A DNA stretch of 64,000 nucleotides, from the NCBI RefSeq assembly GCF_910592395.1, contig NC_088323.1, forward strand, positions 16,045,501-16,109,500, in the 5' to 3' direction. The position numbers and the translations under genes were made by a program. Of the stretch, positions 33,297 to 45,385 are shown in pieces; the first letter of the stretch is position 1, and each line of letters opens with the position of its first letter. The notes under the pieces are model-generated. The model saw only the letters and a list, made by a program, of their open reading frames with translations, searched no databases and had not been told where the DNA came from. The stretch is from Lineus longissimus. Taxonomy: Eukaryota; Nemertea; Pilidiophora; Heteronemertea; Lineidae.

Positions 33297-33530
33297 ATTA
33301 CGGTAGTTTGTCCTTGCCGTTTTTGGCCAATCGAACCCGATGGAAGCTTTTTCGTGGGGGTCGATGTTATCAACACTTTCCCTGATAACCCTTTAATAAC
33401 ACTAGGACAATGGGAATTGAGGTCAACCCTTGGAGAATGGGAATTGAGGTCAACACTAGGACAATGGGAATTGAGGTCAACACTAGGACAATGGGAATTG
33501 AGGTCTAGGTCAGAGCGGGCAAGTAGCCGC
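33297..33530 (+). mobile_element. Fam1 copy 15 with internal 27-bp tandem repeat
   Basis: It has left end ATTACGGTAGTTTGTCCTTG and hairpin TCGAACCCGATGGAAGC/TTTCGTGGGGGTCGA. The stretch normally present once (AGAACAATGGGAATTTAGG) is expanded into four 27-bp units (33401-33508; ACTAGGACAATGGGAATTGA, then GGTCAAC). The core stops after TAGGTCAGAGCGGGCAAG, and the second arm and right terminal repeat are missing. Confidence 0.9.
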
Positions 33531-36394
33531 ACGGCTGCGGGAACATGATCCTGCTGATGATGACGATGAATCGGGAAACACCCGAGTGCCATTTTCTCGC
33601 GAAGTTGACTACGGTTCTTGACAGGTTTCCAGAAGTTCATTGCCACCACGACAGACTTCAATGAAGCTGTTTGAAGACGTCTGACACCAGTCAACATCTA
33701 TCGCCGTAGTTAATATTTGGCAATTTCCTTTCTAAGAAGTAGTGTAAACTATTTGACAATATGTTACATGCCCATGGCTTCATATCAACGTCAAGAGTAT
33801 ACCATATCAAATACTTATAAACGCTCTAAGTCTTCTCGTATCTTTTCTAGACGTCTGGCAAAATTAAAAAGAGAAAATCACCCCGTGATCAAATTGAGTG
33901 GGTGACTTTATATGGGTGTTGATTGTTCAATGTACTCATTGTAATAAAACAATATACATGTACACTTCCCAAAGCCTCAATGTAACCAGTAGAGGGATTA
34001 GGCTAACCCGTTTCCGAAATCGAGATCGGGATAGCGCCGAAATGCGTCATCGAAAAATGACGTGACGTCATCGATCCCCGCGTACTTTGAATCTGTCTCG
34101 TTCTCGTAATCCGAGATAAATCCGCTAGTTCCCTTTACAAATGTCAGACATCAATGCCCCTCATGACGTATCTGATGGCTAGTTAAACACATGAAGATTC
34201 TGAAAATACCATAAAAGCGGTGATTTTAATTCACTCAGTGATGATTTTGCTGGTCTAAGTGGGCGTGTCGTTATCATGTTTCACACGCGTATCTAGCGGG
34301 CGGGAAAATGGCTAACACCGCGACGTAACCCAAGGGAGATACTCCGTGATCGGGATCGGGAAAGGCTCATAGGACCTGTATGCACTTTTCCATTTGGATA
34401 TACCAAACCTTTCTGTTATAATCACCAAACTCTTCAATGTTTACACTACAGGAATAGTTCCTAGAAACTCCGCAAAAACACACTCAAAATGATGCATCGT
34501 TATGAGCGACGTATTCGTAAGTATTTCCATGTTAAATCGTATAGTAGACAATTGAATCACTTAAGCGCCAATCGCCCGTATTATTCAATTTGCCAACGTA
34601 TTTCCCGAAGCTAGGCTATGAACGGTATAGACATAGTTGGCCATAACGAGAGAGAGCAGGAGCGCGTTACTAAGATAATGGATGAGGTTCCCAGATAGCT
34701 ACAGCGAAGTGTCGTCGGTTCAAACATCACACTACACATTTTGAGCATTGGTCACATTCGATGTCATCTATTATGTGGTTAATACAAATGATTTCGGAGG
34801 AACAACATTCGAAGTTTTCATGGCAGTGTAAAGATCAAATAAGTATTTTCCATCGAATGTTTCAAAAATGCCTGGTTCACGCGTTCAATCAGAATAAGAA
34901 ATTCTAAACTGTAGCATGTTATATGAATTCCATGCCCTGGCTAATCCACAGAACTTGAAAATAAACTCAGATAATTCAGATAATTATAGCAGACAATGGC
35001 AAACCAAAAAGCCTTGTAATGGATACATGTATCATTATCAATATACAGCATGTTTAGGATTTAAACGGAAGGGTAACTTTTTGAAGAGATGATAACAGCC
35101 GAGTCCGATTTATTATAATTTCACCCTCCGTTTCGACGACCAGTAGCTACAGCAGCAGCGATGATTGCAGATTCCTACAACGCCAGTTAGACTAACTTCA
35201 ATGCGTTCGGTTCAATGTCAAACCCTTAAACACGCTACATATTTCTGGCATATCTGAGAAAATTCAATTTCTTCCCTTCATATCTCGCCCATTGATCCAC
35301 AGAACGCCAAATTCGATTTGACGACTTATACTTCAGCGTTCAAGTGCTACACTGTATTGTGTACATCTTGTAGAGTAGGTCCAGTCTTAGAATGCATCGA
35401 CTGATGCGTACATAAGTAGGAGTTTGTACACCGAATCTACTGTGCACTGCGGCCAGGTAAAGGTACAACTGCAATAGTACATGACACATGGCAAACTTAA
35501 TCCGCCATACCGGTTGATCGAACGCAAAATTGGCTTTGGAACGATACGTTCGATCGAAAGGAAGACGAGGCAATTCTGACATATTTCACCAATTTTGTCA
35601 TAGATTTGTCAACTATAGACTGTATACGTATATATGTTTCGACATATTCAAATGATTTAACCAGTAAATCGTATCGATGGCGATGAAAAGGACCAGCCTG
35701 CTATTGTATATTGCAATGAGGCACATGCTGGATACTTCGTGGGCGTTAGAATCGACTGGTTTGAGAATGATGCCGCTGATGCCACCAGGCGCTGCCTCAT
35801 ATCCACTGTCACAACATGCTGAGCGCTAAAATTATTTTTGCAAGTGTCTGGGAGGCAGATTTAGAATACTCTGAGGCCTCCAGATACATTCTGTTACAGA
35901 GTGCTGTCTCTTGTAGCTAAATGATGTTTTAAGGTGAAGACACGGTCCTGCTGGAAGGCATGTTTACTACCGTATGAAAAACCAACATAGCTGACGCCAT
36001 GCCTGCCATTTAAACTCTTAAACTCGGATGTGTTTTATTTCACCAGACTCCATCATCATTTACTCCTTACAAGTGACACATGGAGTCCGTAACGAGGTCG
36101 TTATTATGATGGATGGCGAATGAGTCCCGCATGGATGACTCGACAGTTCCGGGGAGGGATAGTTTGTTTAATTATACCTTTGGTTGATCAATGTTAAGAT
36201 CGAGATGCCGTGTCATTTCTCAAGCAGTAAAATCTGATTAATGATCATGACAGTCACACATTCATTAAGTGCTGAAAACAGCCAAAAACCCACGGAGATC
36301 TCTTTCTGAGCCCTAAGGGCATCTTTCACGGTTGCCTGGTGTGACAGTTGCTTTGTTTTTACAATCGATTTATTCATTAGAAAACACCCCGGTA
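33531..36394. other. No gene seen; CRE/E2F-like island near 34.0-34.35 kb
   Basis: Unique sequence. A CpG-richer stretch (34000-34370) contains TGACGTGACGTCA (34058-34070) and GCGGGCGGGAAAA (about 34296-34308). Its two ends contain similar GATCGGGAT blocks. A weak tRNA-like segment (34680-34740, GTCGGTTCAAACATC) was noted. Elsewhere nothing is recognised. Confidence 0.4.
34058..34070. promoter_or_regulatory. Palindromic CRE with overlapping half-site
   Basis: TGACGTCA (34063-34070) is the full cAMP-response/ATF palindrome. It is overlapped on the left by TGACGTGA, and followed by TCGATCCCCG. It is a perfect consensus match, but a single site in 64 kb can arise by chance and no gene lies close. 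Confidence 0.2.
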
Positions 36395-36845
36395 CATTTC
36401 GCAATCTCCCTCTACCCCTTAGTAATATCTCCAAAACCGTTAATACTCAGTCTCTCCATACCCTTTACAGTCTCCTCTAACCATAAGCGATCACCCCGAA
36501 CCCCTTACAGCAATCAATAGTCGCCCTTACTCCTAATCAGTCTCCTCCTATCCCTTAGCAATCTCCTCTATCAAACCCTATCGCAATCCAAACTTCCTTT
36601 AAATAACCTTCCCTTACCCCTTCCGCCTATCCCTTAGCGATCTCCCCCATAACCCTTAGCAATCTCCTCGCAACCCTAAGCAATATCAGGGACTTGAAAC
36701 ACGCTGGCAAAATCGCTCCCTAACCCATAGCAATCGCCCCATAAACTTTAGCCATCACCAGCTAACCCTTAGCAACTGCAACCCTTAGCAATGCAATCGC
36801 CCCGGGTCTCTCCTTACCATTCGGAATCTCACCCTAACCCTCAAG
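36395..36845. repeat. Degenerate about 20-bp repeat, CCCTTAGCAAT type
   Basis: At least nine recognisable units of the form TAACCCTTAGCAATCTCC occur at irregular spacing (for example 36548, 36630, 36651, 36763 and 36780), with variants CCCTAAGCAAT and CCCATAGCAAT. The strand is strongly C+T/A-rich throughout. It is an old decayed minisatellite. The AACCCTTAG element recalls CCCTAA telomere-type units, but the match is partial. Confidence 0.75.
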
Positions 36846-38149
36846 TTTCACTCCACAATTTTATCAAATTGGCTGCTACAAAAAGACGCAGGGCACGGAA
36901 AACCATCCGCCAGTAATCCGTCCTCCGCAAATCTACAGCACCTGCTACTGGGCGAACAGAGATCATCTATTATTTCCACATTGTTTTAGAATTATCGGAC
37001 TATATCTCTGTGGTCACTGAGCGCTGGATCAATCGGCCGCGCTACCCTTATCATTAGATCCGGGCTAATCCGGTCTCAGCTCGGCTGTAGCTAATGGCTG
37101 CTCGGTCGATATACGAAAACACGGGATCATAGTGTGGGGACATGGTCCTGCATTGAGCTTAACCCTGTATCAGATCTTGCTGAATGAAATCCCGCAAGAC
37201 ATCTCGATCGAAATGACGTCATTGTCAACAAGATGCGCGCGCATTCTGATCTAGCGGAGACAAGAGTTCAGGAAGGCCAAGTTTCATGCGTATTTCTCCT
37301 GATGATCAGGAGTTCCGAAACCGGTTGATAGAGTGATTTTGAAGCAATTTCGTCCAATTATTTGCCATAAAAAAACCTTTGTAAAGATATGTCACTTAAT
37401 TAGGCATATTCTATATACCTCAGCGTCCTCTCAGAATTTAAGAAATAGATGCAAATGACAGAAACGCTCTTTGTATTTTCTTTGAAATACTTATGACACA
37501 AAGACGAATTATAACTTAAGCGTTGACATGACAATCTCTTAAACTCTTTAATGACGCAGACGTACATGCTCCAAACACAGTCTATATTTACTTGGACCCT
37601 AAAACTGACACTATCCTCTACAAAAACAGATTTAACTTTTACAAAGGCCCTATCTGCATCAAAAGAAATTTAATCACCTTTGTGCATGAAACATCGCTTC
37701 CATTAGTCAGTGAAGTTCAATTCCTTAACGGATATTTACTTTAAGTTCAAAGAGTTTTATTTCATGTAAAAAAAGATTGCAAAATGCTCTATTGTTGCAT
37801 TAACTTTATATATCCTGTTAAGGCGATAACAATCTTACATCGTTTATAAGGAGATTTCCATGCTTTTAAGAGGTTCTTAGCGTTCGCTGCATCATAAATT
37901 CTAGTTCACGGGAGTGCAATGCTGACATCTCTCTAGGTAGATTTTAGCATTGGGGAAACAGCCAAGGAGACTGAATTGATAAAAAGGCTGGCAAGAAGAG
38001 ATACGAGGAAGGTTTTCTCTGAAACTGTCTCATTCTGAAAGATACGTCCATCCCGTCGCTGTGATCCGCAAAATAACCACTGATGCCAAGTGTAAATCTG
38101 TTGCGACGAAAGCCAGAAACTGCTCTTTTACTGTGGGAGAAAGTCTATA
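36846..38149. other. No gene seen; TAATCC/TAATGG-rich stretch
   Basis: 37040-37110 contains ATCATTAGATCC, GGGCTAATCCGG and TAGCTAATGG in close succession, the kind of cluster homeodomain factors bind. No gene is visible, and the rest is AT-rich unique sequence. Confidence 0.4.
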
Positions 38150-38505
38150 TAGTTGAACCCCGGTTACACGACTACTGATGGGACCGAGGTTAAATGGTCC
38201 CGTTACCGGGGTGGTCGCGTTAGTGAAGTTGAAAATCCGGGTAGAAAATGCATGATAAGGTTTTCCCGCCAAAATTGTTGAACTTATTCATAAATTCAAA
38301 ATTCTGAAAAATGTTCAAAGCCAAATCTTTTTGGAGCTGATGATGTTTCTTCATTTTGAGCAGAAAAACAATCCAGTGATCGTGGTCTAGGTACCGGGGT
38401 GGTCGTGTTACCGGGGGCATTGTAATGGTAATTAGAGAGGAAACCATTCGGGACCGGCGATTCTTGGTCGTCATAGCGGGGTGGTCGCCGACCGGGGTTC
38501 CACTG
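38150..38505 (+). mobile_element. Fam3 pogo-like MITE, 356 bp
   Basis: The left end TAGTTGAACCCCGGTTACAC has two changes from the CAGTGGAACCCCGG consensus. The right end CGACCGGGGTTCCACTG is intact. TA flanks both sides (38148-38149, 38506-38507), the expected Tc1-mariner target duplication. Internal homology to 12811-13223 includes AATTGTTGAACTTATTCATA. It lacks the GGTCGCGACC block found in that copy. Confidence 0.85.
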
Positions 38506-38670
38506 TACTTAAATATTGTACTTACGAACTTTTGCTTCATTGTAGTCATCTTGAAGAATCAATCTTACCTGAAAGTAAAGAAATGACAAAGCATGAGATT
38601 GATACACAAGGAAGACGCTGCCAGACAAATCATAAATGTGATGGAGTCTGCATTGTTATCTGTAAATATA

Positions 38671-38856
38671 GGTGTAGAAGTGGAAAATGTCCTAGGATAG
38701 AATGTCCAGGGAACGAAGGATCCTATCGTGCGCTGGTCGTCCCAAAGATATTGACAACATCGCCTCTATCGAATTATACCATGATCCATTCATTAGTCAA
38801 GAATACAATGGAGTCGAACATTTGTTTCGAGGGGACATTTTCAACTTCTACACCGA
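38671..38856 (-). mobile_element. Fam2 element, diverged, 186 bp
   Basis: Left end GGTGTAGAAGTGGAAAATGT (then CC) and right end GGACATTTTCAACTTCTACA (then CC) are almost perfect inverted repeats of each other. Next to the left end, CCTAGGATAGAATGTCCAGG matches the right-hand part of the other Fam2 copies in reverse. The middle is unrelated to them, so this is a different internal-sequence variant with the same ends. No coding capacity. Confidence 0.8.
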
Positions 38857-41004
38857 GTAGCCGTCAAGGCCAGAAAAGTGCACACGACCCGTAATTCCTT
38901 TTTAATGTTCGGTAAACTGTAAGAAAACCATTTATTTGTTAATCATTAACAGGTATAATGTACAGGTATTGGCAAAGAGAAAACTGAACGGAATATAATT
39001 TGAGAAATACAAGTTTAAATAACTCACCAATTCGTGGCTAGTTTACTGGGTAAAAAATACACCGCTCCAAGGGCATGGCAGAAGACTAACTAAAATAGGT
39101 TCACTCATGTGCACCCACAGCTCAGGCCCAGGTTAATTATATAAGCTATCACATTAGGCGTACTATTATTACAGCAAGTCAGAAATTCGACATGGGTCTG
39201 AGCCATAATTGCAACAAAAGGGGACCAAATGTAAAATATAAAAAGGTCACTTAAAGAAAAAGTAATTTGAATAAAAATTGAATGAAAACCTTCACACATA
39301 TGATTCAGGTTAATACGCGTCACGGTCATTAGGCTGCGTTTAATTATTTTGTATTGCCACTTGTCATTTGAAGCATGACACCACTTCACTCCTCATATGA
39401 AGAACGAACGACATTGCCAAATCGGGAAATGTAAGCGTGGTCACTCGATCCCCGCCCCCTCGTCACGCCGTGTCATGTTTCTGAGCACGAGTCAAAATAC
39501 AAACATACTTGTGACATATGAACTTTGATATCCAACGAACCCTATGGTTACCCAGTCTTACATGACCGTTGACATTAGCCTCCTCTCTCACTGGAGGCCC
39601 CCCTACCAACATGACCTACTCCACCAAGCCCTAGCACTGGACTTCACGCATCTCGCTTTCAACTTTTATTACCTAATTCACTTTTGATGTTCAATTTCAT
39701 TACTTAGTGTTTCTTTGATATCCTACTTAAACATTTGTAGACATTTCCTTTGGGTGTAATTTGAGGGAAGAGAGTCTTGGATGGAAAATACATGTACACT
39801 CATTTGGGTGAGAAAATCTATGTAAAGAATGCCATTTAATGACAACGCCAAAATATGGCTGTTGCAGCTGAAAATAGTTTAAAAACTTCTCTTCAAAGCG
39901 GTCAATGGTCAAATTTATAACTTTTGCATGTTATTACATTCGAGAGTGGTGGAGAGAAACACTGACTCCGCATGGCAGTACTCATCATAAAGCCTAACCA
40001 ACTCTTTTATTCCTGCTACTAACACCATGAACCTTCACCTAACCCAAACCTTGCACAGATTAGCCTCTGTCTGTAACCGAGGCCCATAATCACCCCTAAA
40101 ATTTTCCACGGAAGTAACTCTTATCGACAAACCCTAAATGCTGACTTTCATCGAACTGGGGGAACATGATATAGGACCCAGGGAAGAAACATCTTGACCC
40201 CCAATGTATTGACATTGCTCAGCTTCAAGACAACGCGTGTATGGGTGTAGGCCATGGAGGCAATATCGCTGGAAGTTCAGTATGGAGAGAAAGGGATGGC
40301 CTCATCATATCTACCAATCTCACTTAGCAAAGACAGGCAGAGTCTCTCATCACAGTCATAACAGTATGATCATATGAGGGCCATATATATCTCATCAAGT
40401 CATAAAATTCTGCCGACTAGCATGCTAACCTTTACCGACAACGCCAAGCCAATGAACACGCAAGCTATTAGGCCAATCCAATTCAATGTCATAGTACTCG
40501 CCAACAACTTTCAGGAAATTGGGGTTGGCTTTTCTTCAACCTTCATCTCTCGTCATCAGAATTAAACCACGATTTCGCTGGTGAGCAGCACAAAATCATT
40601 AAATTGTATATTCGAACGGAAAACTGAAAAAAAATCGAGAAGGCATTAAATAATTGTCACTGTCATGACTTCGACCAAATCACTGAACTTTCATGTGTGA
40701 TGTCCATGATGTCCTGTTTCTTTGACCCTGTCGACAGGTTTTGCACTTGATAATGAGTGAAATAAATTCATCAAGTTGTGTAAAAGTGATGAACAGTTTT
40801 GGTTGTGGTTCAATATTATCGATGAGGGCGGTGATGAGAACCAGGAAGTCAATGTTCAGTGGCCTAAAGTGGTGTACCATGTGGTCTAAATGGCCAGTCC
40901 AGCATTGGTGATCTGTTTACAAGGGACACAATCAAAACAGGGCCAAACTCCCATCTTATGAGCGAGTTATATGAAATATTGGAAATCCATATTGTCGGAG
41001 ATAG
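38857..41004. other. No gene seen; 2.1 kb unique sequence
   Basis: Short open frames only. A C-rich strand bias is visible at 39530-39650 and 40020-40110 (CCTAACCC-like words), reminiscent of the 36.4-kb array but not clearly repeated. Confidence 0.4.
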
Positions 41005-41335
41005 ACAGCTGCCCCCAATTGTCTGATTTGGCTGAGGTTCGCACAGAGATATATCAGCAATTTGCTTCTCTTGTGGGTTTCCACTGGTCTCAACCGGCTG
41101 AACTCACGAGCCAGTGACCAAAAGGCCGAAATCGAAACTGGAAAGAAGACGTCATGGGCAGTTGTTCTCAATTGTCTGGCATGGCTGGGGTTCGTACAAA
41201 GATATCAAATATCTGCGATATGCTTCTGGTGGGTATCTTCTCGCCTCACGCGAGCATTCCCGACCTCACAAGCGAGCGACCAAGAGAAGATTGCCTGTAG
41301 GCAGTTGCATGGCTTTGATTGTTTGGCATGACTCA
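41005..41335. repeat. About 150-bp tandem duplication, 2-3 units
   Basis: The first unit has CAATTGTCTGATTTGGCTGA (41018) and GGTTCGCACAGAGATAT. The second has CAATTGTCTGGCATGGCTGG (41169) and GGTTCGTACAAAGATAT. A third partial unit has GATTGTTTGGCATGACTCAT (about 41316). The copies are strongly diverged. Both units stay open in overlapping plus frames, without a recognised product. Confidence 0.65.
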
Positions 41336-41344
41336 TGATCATTA

Positions 41345-41563
41345 GGATATTTTCCCCCTTATAACTCGCAGTTAAAATAATTCAGGCTCAGCCCAATACA
41401 TGGTCTATTGTCTTTAAACAAGGCCCGCTCGCACCAAGGCCTATATTCCCATTGTTCTACTGTCTTATAACTCGTGTAAATCTTGATGACATCCACTTAA
41501 CCCCCACGAAACAGCTCCATGGGATCGATAAACATAAACCGCCATCGGCAAACAAATGTAATG
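41345..41563 (-). mobile_element. Fam1 copy 16
   Basis: Minus-oriented single-module copy. It has CTCGCAGTTAAAATAATTCA, core GTCTATTGTCTTTAAACAAG and GCCCGCTCGCACC, block CCCATTGTTCTACTGTCTTA, and hairpin region ACCCCCACGAAACAG. The hairpin partner is partly lost (TCCATGGGATCGAT). The right end is GGCAAACAAATGTAAT. Confidence 0.85.
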
Positions 41564-44094
41564 CTGCTGTCTTGCACGGAGTTATATCAACCATTCGCTT
41601 CCAATGAATGGCCAAGCAGCGATCATACTGGGATTCGTGCCATGACCCTCGGGTAGAGAGCCGGACCCCTTTATTAGAACGCCTGCCGCGCCCCACACAC
41701 ATATCTTTCTAAATCGTACTGGGTGGGTGGTTTTGTTGGATATATCATTCGCTCCGGTCAACAGATCCATATTCTGATATGAGATACGACTGGAACAAGC
41801 ACATTAGGGACCAGCTGGTCGATACTAATAGGCGACCAATATATCTATGTGTCGCTAGGTCTTCATAAACCTGTAGCTTGTTTTGGTCCTATCGCCACTT
41901 TGTCTGATAACACAAGATCGGAGCCAGCGTCTCGCCCAACCGGATAAACGGATGGTTAAACGGATCATCTATAGGTCGGTAAACGACTTGGGTCAAAATG
42001 TTTGAAAATATTATGTTGTGTCATAAATTACCAGGGCTGAGTTGTTCAAAACAACGTTACAACGGAAGCGCTGGGGATAACGTGACTTTTGTGCTTTTCA
42101 ACAACTGGGCCAAGACCAACGGGATAAGCATCCTTTAACATCGTGTTTAATACAGAAGAATTACAAAACTGCATGGACGCTACGTCAAATACACGACATC
42201 ACCCCGGAGAATCACAGTCCTGAACTCCGGGCATCATGGGCCTAATCCAGGTTCCGAGTCAAGATCATCTCGTATACCTGAATTCCGAGGTCCAGACAAA
42301 CAGCGTTCCCTTGCTGCTAAAGACGCGATAAAGTTCGGATTCAGCTCATGTATTCGGATCTGGGGATCTTAGGGAAGACGATCGTTGAAGTTTCATGTTA
42401 AAGGTTCCGACCAATAGGCTTCAATAAGTGAACAGCTTTTGTTGTTAATGCTTGCTTTACGATCTTTTGCTTCGTCCCGCCGCCCAAACAGAGATTTGGT
42501 GCTTGCAATCAGTCCATGGTAAGCCCAGTAGCTCTTGATCCGAATGCTCGCGTCATATCAACTGAACCAAATGTCACTTTAATTGCCATTTCTCAAGACC
42601 CAATCGTGCTATATTTTCAGAGTACGGGTGAAGTAATCGATGACGTAAACTGAAGCGTCAGAAATGAACAACCGACGCGTATCGACGCATGAAGGGTACT
42701 GCTTAGAGGCGTAAGCCGGCTTAAAGACGCTAAAAGAGCGATCAGTTGAAAGACGACACCACTCGTCCAGGCAGCCGGTACTAGAATCACAGGACATAGA
42801 TGAGTCGAGCGTGTCAAGGAGGATGACGAGGCAGAAGTGGAGACATGCACGTTTTATTGATTCATGAAAAGAACGCTCCATTCGCCATTTTGGCTAAATT
42901 TAGCTGAGCTACAGGCTTATGGAACATTTTCCATCAGAACTTTTCGCAGGAACTCTATAGATCTGGCTGGTTTTTAGATTTATAAAACCAGCCAGATGAC
43001 ACGTGTGTCTATAATAAGTCGCTAATTCCCTTTAAGTACATAGACTTTAACTCATAACACATTTTCAAAGAAGAACAATCAATCAATATCGCTGTGATGA
43101 AGACTGGAGCGAGCGAGGAAGCGATGTTAATTCTGGTCTTATAGTACACGGGTTTATCAATGCAATCAGCCATTCAATCACTACGGGGAACAAGCAACAG
43201 CCTCATCTGGCCTCTCATTGGGGAGACCATCTCCAATTATGCTCTTCTATTTCTGGGCGGTGACAGAATATTCATGTACTGGAATTGCTTTCTTAATTTG
43301 TCAATCTCGTCGGAATGGACGTATTCACGAAAATGCACGGACAAATTTTGAGGGTTTCCTTTGGAAATGTCATCATGAGAAAGGGACCTTTCAGAGATAA
43401 CAAGCGCATATAGAACTACTAAAGTTGTTTTCTCGAAAAAAACACCTCCCAACTTTCGTATCAGACTAAAAGTGGCTACAATAAAATACCCTTTTAACAT
43501 GGTCTCGTTATACTAAGTCCAGGCGATGTATGATGCCTGACATATTCCACCCTGTCTATCGAAAGCATCAACGTATCTAGTACCTGCTAGACAGTACATC
43601 AGGGCGGAAAAAATACGGAGCGCCATATCATACCAATGTTTTTGTTTTTTTACAAGGAGCTAACGCCATTTCCCCGATACTTCGCCCACTTGCGCAATAC
43701 CACGGCATGGATAACACGTATTAAAGAAAAACTCCTGTCTTGCTGAACGTCAAGTGGCTGTATATTGTGTGATTGCTTACTGGAAAAAGTCTCGATCTTC
43801 CGGAGCAGATCAGAGATGTCAGCGCCAGCATACTTACATCTGCAAAAAAATGTTTCCTCGATAAAGGAGAAGCTATTGCTAACATGAGATTACCTGATAT
43901 CGGTGTCATGTCAGATGAGTTATTTTAAGATACTGGCGCTGCATTTGCGCAGGATGTTAATGCTAAATGCACATTGGATAAACGTATCGATTTAACTTAA
44001 AAATACGTGTTTAGCATTTGAGGATTGATGGCAGGAAAGCAGAAAAATACGAGCTCAAATTCAGGGTCTACGAGGATACGGCCACGCATGGCTG
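41564..44094. other. No gene confirmed; one strong hairpin
   Basis: A 14-bp perfect hairpin lies at 42961-42997 (separate entry). Two overlapping minus frames of 77 and 90 codons (42609-42881) have no domain. No repeat family recognised. Confidence 0.4.
42961..42997. repeat. Perfect 14-bp inverted repeat
   Basis: ATCTGGCTGGTTTT and AAAACCAGCCAGAT are separated by 9 nt. It may be the remnant of a small foldback element or an RNA hairpin. It is shorter than a typical miRNA precursor stem. Confidence 0.7.
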
Positions 44095-44170
44095 ATATAT
44101 ATATATTTATTTATTAAAGTGTCACCATTACGTACAATAATGCCAGCCTATGAAGGCTTACGAGACACTA
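44095..44170 (-). mobile_element. LINE-type 3' end (tail and terminal hairpin)
   Basis: On the minus strand it reads AGCCTTCATAGGCT (a short hairpin), about 30 nt, then a TTTAATAAATAAATATATAT tail at 44095-44112. A hairpin shortly before an AATAAAT-type tail is characteristic of CR1/L2-like 3' ends (general knowledge). No coding part is recognisable upstream. Compare the nested piece at 49634-49737. Confidence 0.45.
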
Positions 44171-44316
44171 TAACATCATCAAACTCTTTTAAATGATGGC
44201 TGCTGCCTCTTCATTGACAACCATCCCGGCCCCACCGACTTATTCCCAACTTGACTCTCCCAAGCAACACCGCTGACCCACCCAAGACCCGACCCCGAGC
44301 CCCCAGCTCAGAATCG

Positions 44317-44339
44317 CCCCCCCCCCCCCCCCCCCCCCC
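44317..44339. repeat. Homopolymer of 23 C
   Basis: A pure C run, the longest homopolymer I saw. Other C/G runs in the window are 11-14 long (2734, 28076, 30439, 55795 and 58134). Length may be uncertain in the assembly. Confidence 0.9.
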
Positions 44340-45385
44340 GAGTAAAAAGAAGAAAGCGCGCGACAAGGGCAGCAGTGGCAGAGTCCGAGAGAAGCAAGCC
44401 GAGTTGACTGCGTCTGTCCAGTAGAGCCTGGATGTCAATACCGGTCCGTGTCAACATATTTCGAAAGAGGTCCATCCTTTCGTTTACATAATTATAATGA
44501 TATAAAACCTTGATAGCTCACAGTCACAAGTTAGAATCTAATCTAATAGTGAGAGCTTTTACCCACTATGACGGCAAGAACATGCGTCGCATTTGTTTCT
44601 TTTTTTAGTTCAACTGAGTTGCTGATGCTGATGGCAGAGCTAGGCTAGTTTCAAAGTGTGAATTTATCTCACCCGACATACTTCAGCACTTCCGTGATTT
44701 AGTGAGTGACGCATTATAATGTTCCGTCATTTTCCCACTTGTTTCCGAAACATTTCAAAACCAGAGGACTAAGTCGGACTTTTCCTAATTCATTCCGTGT
44801 TTCGGTGTCGGAAGTGATCAGTGAGTAACTGTTGAAAATCTCTTCAACTGAAAAATTTGAAAAATGTGCCTAAGATAGCTAATGAGGTGAACAACTTTAT
44901 ACAACATAACATCACGTAAGTATGCAAAAAAAGGAATTTTCGTTGTCATTTTTTTTCCATCAGATATCTGATATATTTCTTATGCCCGGAATTTCAAATG
45001 GTGGCTGATCTACTGGGACTAGCCAGCTGTCTAACAATGTCCAAGTGGGTATTCATTTCAGGCATCAATTGCTCCATCAAACATTCATAGAAGAGAAGGA
45101 GATTTTAGATGGCAGGCAATTTTGATCCAGAAACAAAATACAAGATAATCATCAACTTTAATGTGGATTAAACATTACCCATAAAGCGACCGAATTCGAC
45201 AATTTTGATTAACTTGAAAAAAGCTTTGCCAGATGAATAGTAGCCTAGTGCAAATAGTTCCCGTGCGGTGGCGTATTGGCAAAACATGGACTTATTTCTT
45301 GACTATGTTATTTTCGCTATCATGATTTCTGATCGGAGAATGTCGTGTCCTACAAGAGTTGGCCGGGAAAACTGTGTGAGCGCTG
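44340..45385. other. No gene seen
   Basis: AT-rich unique sequence. Nothing recognised. Confidence 0.45.

Noticed and set aside
33245-33697. 150-codon minus frame with repeated DLNSHCPSV peptides
   Set aside because: The repeats are the 27-bp expansion inside Fam1 copy 15 read in frame, since 27 is a multiple of three.
36395-36845. An interstitial telomeric array
   Set aside because: Units are about 20 bp and contain GCAATCTCC. Only a partial CCCTTA/CCCTAA word matches telomere repeats.
38481-38894. 137-codon plus frame with a cysteine-rich segment
   Set aside because: It is made of the end of Fam3 and the whole of a Fam2 element. The cysteines come from transposon sequence.
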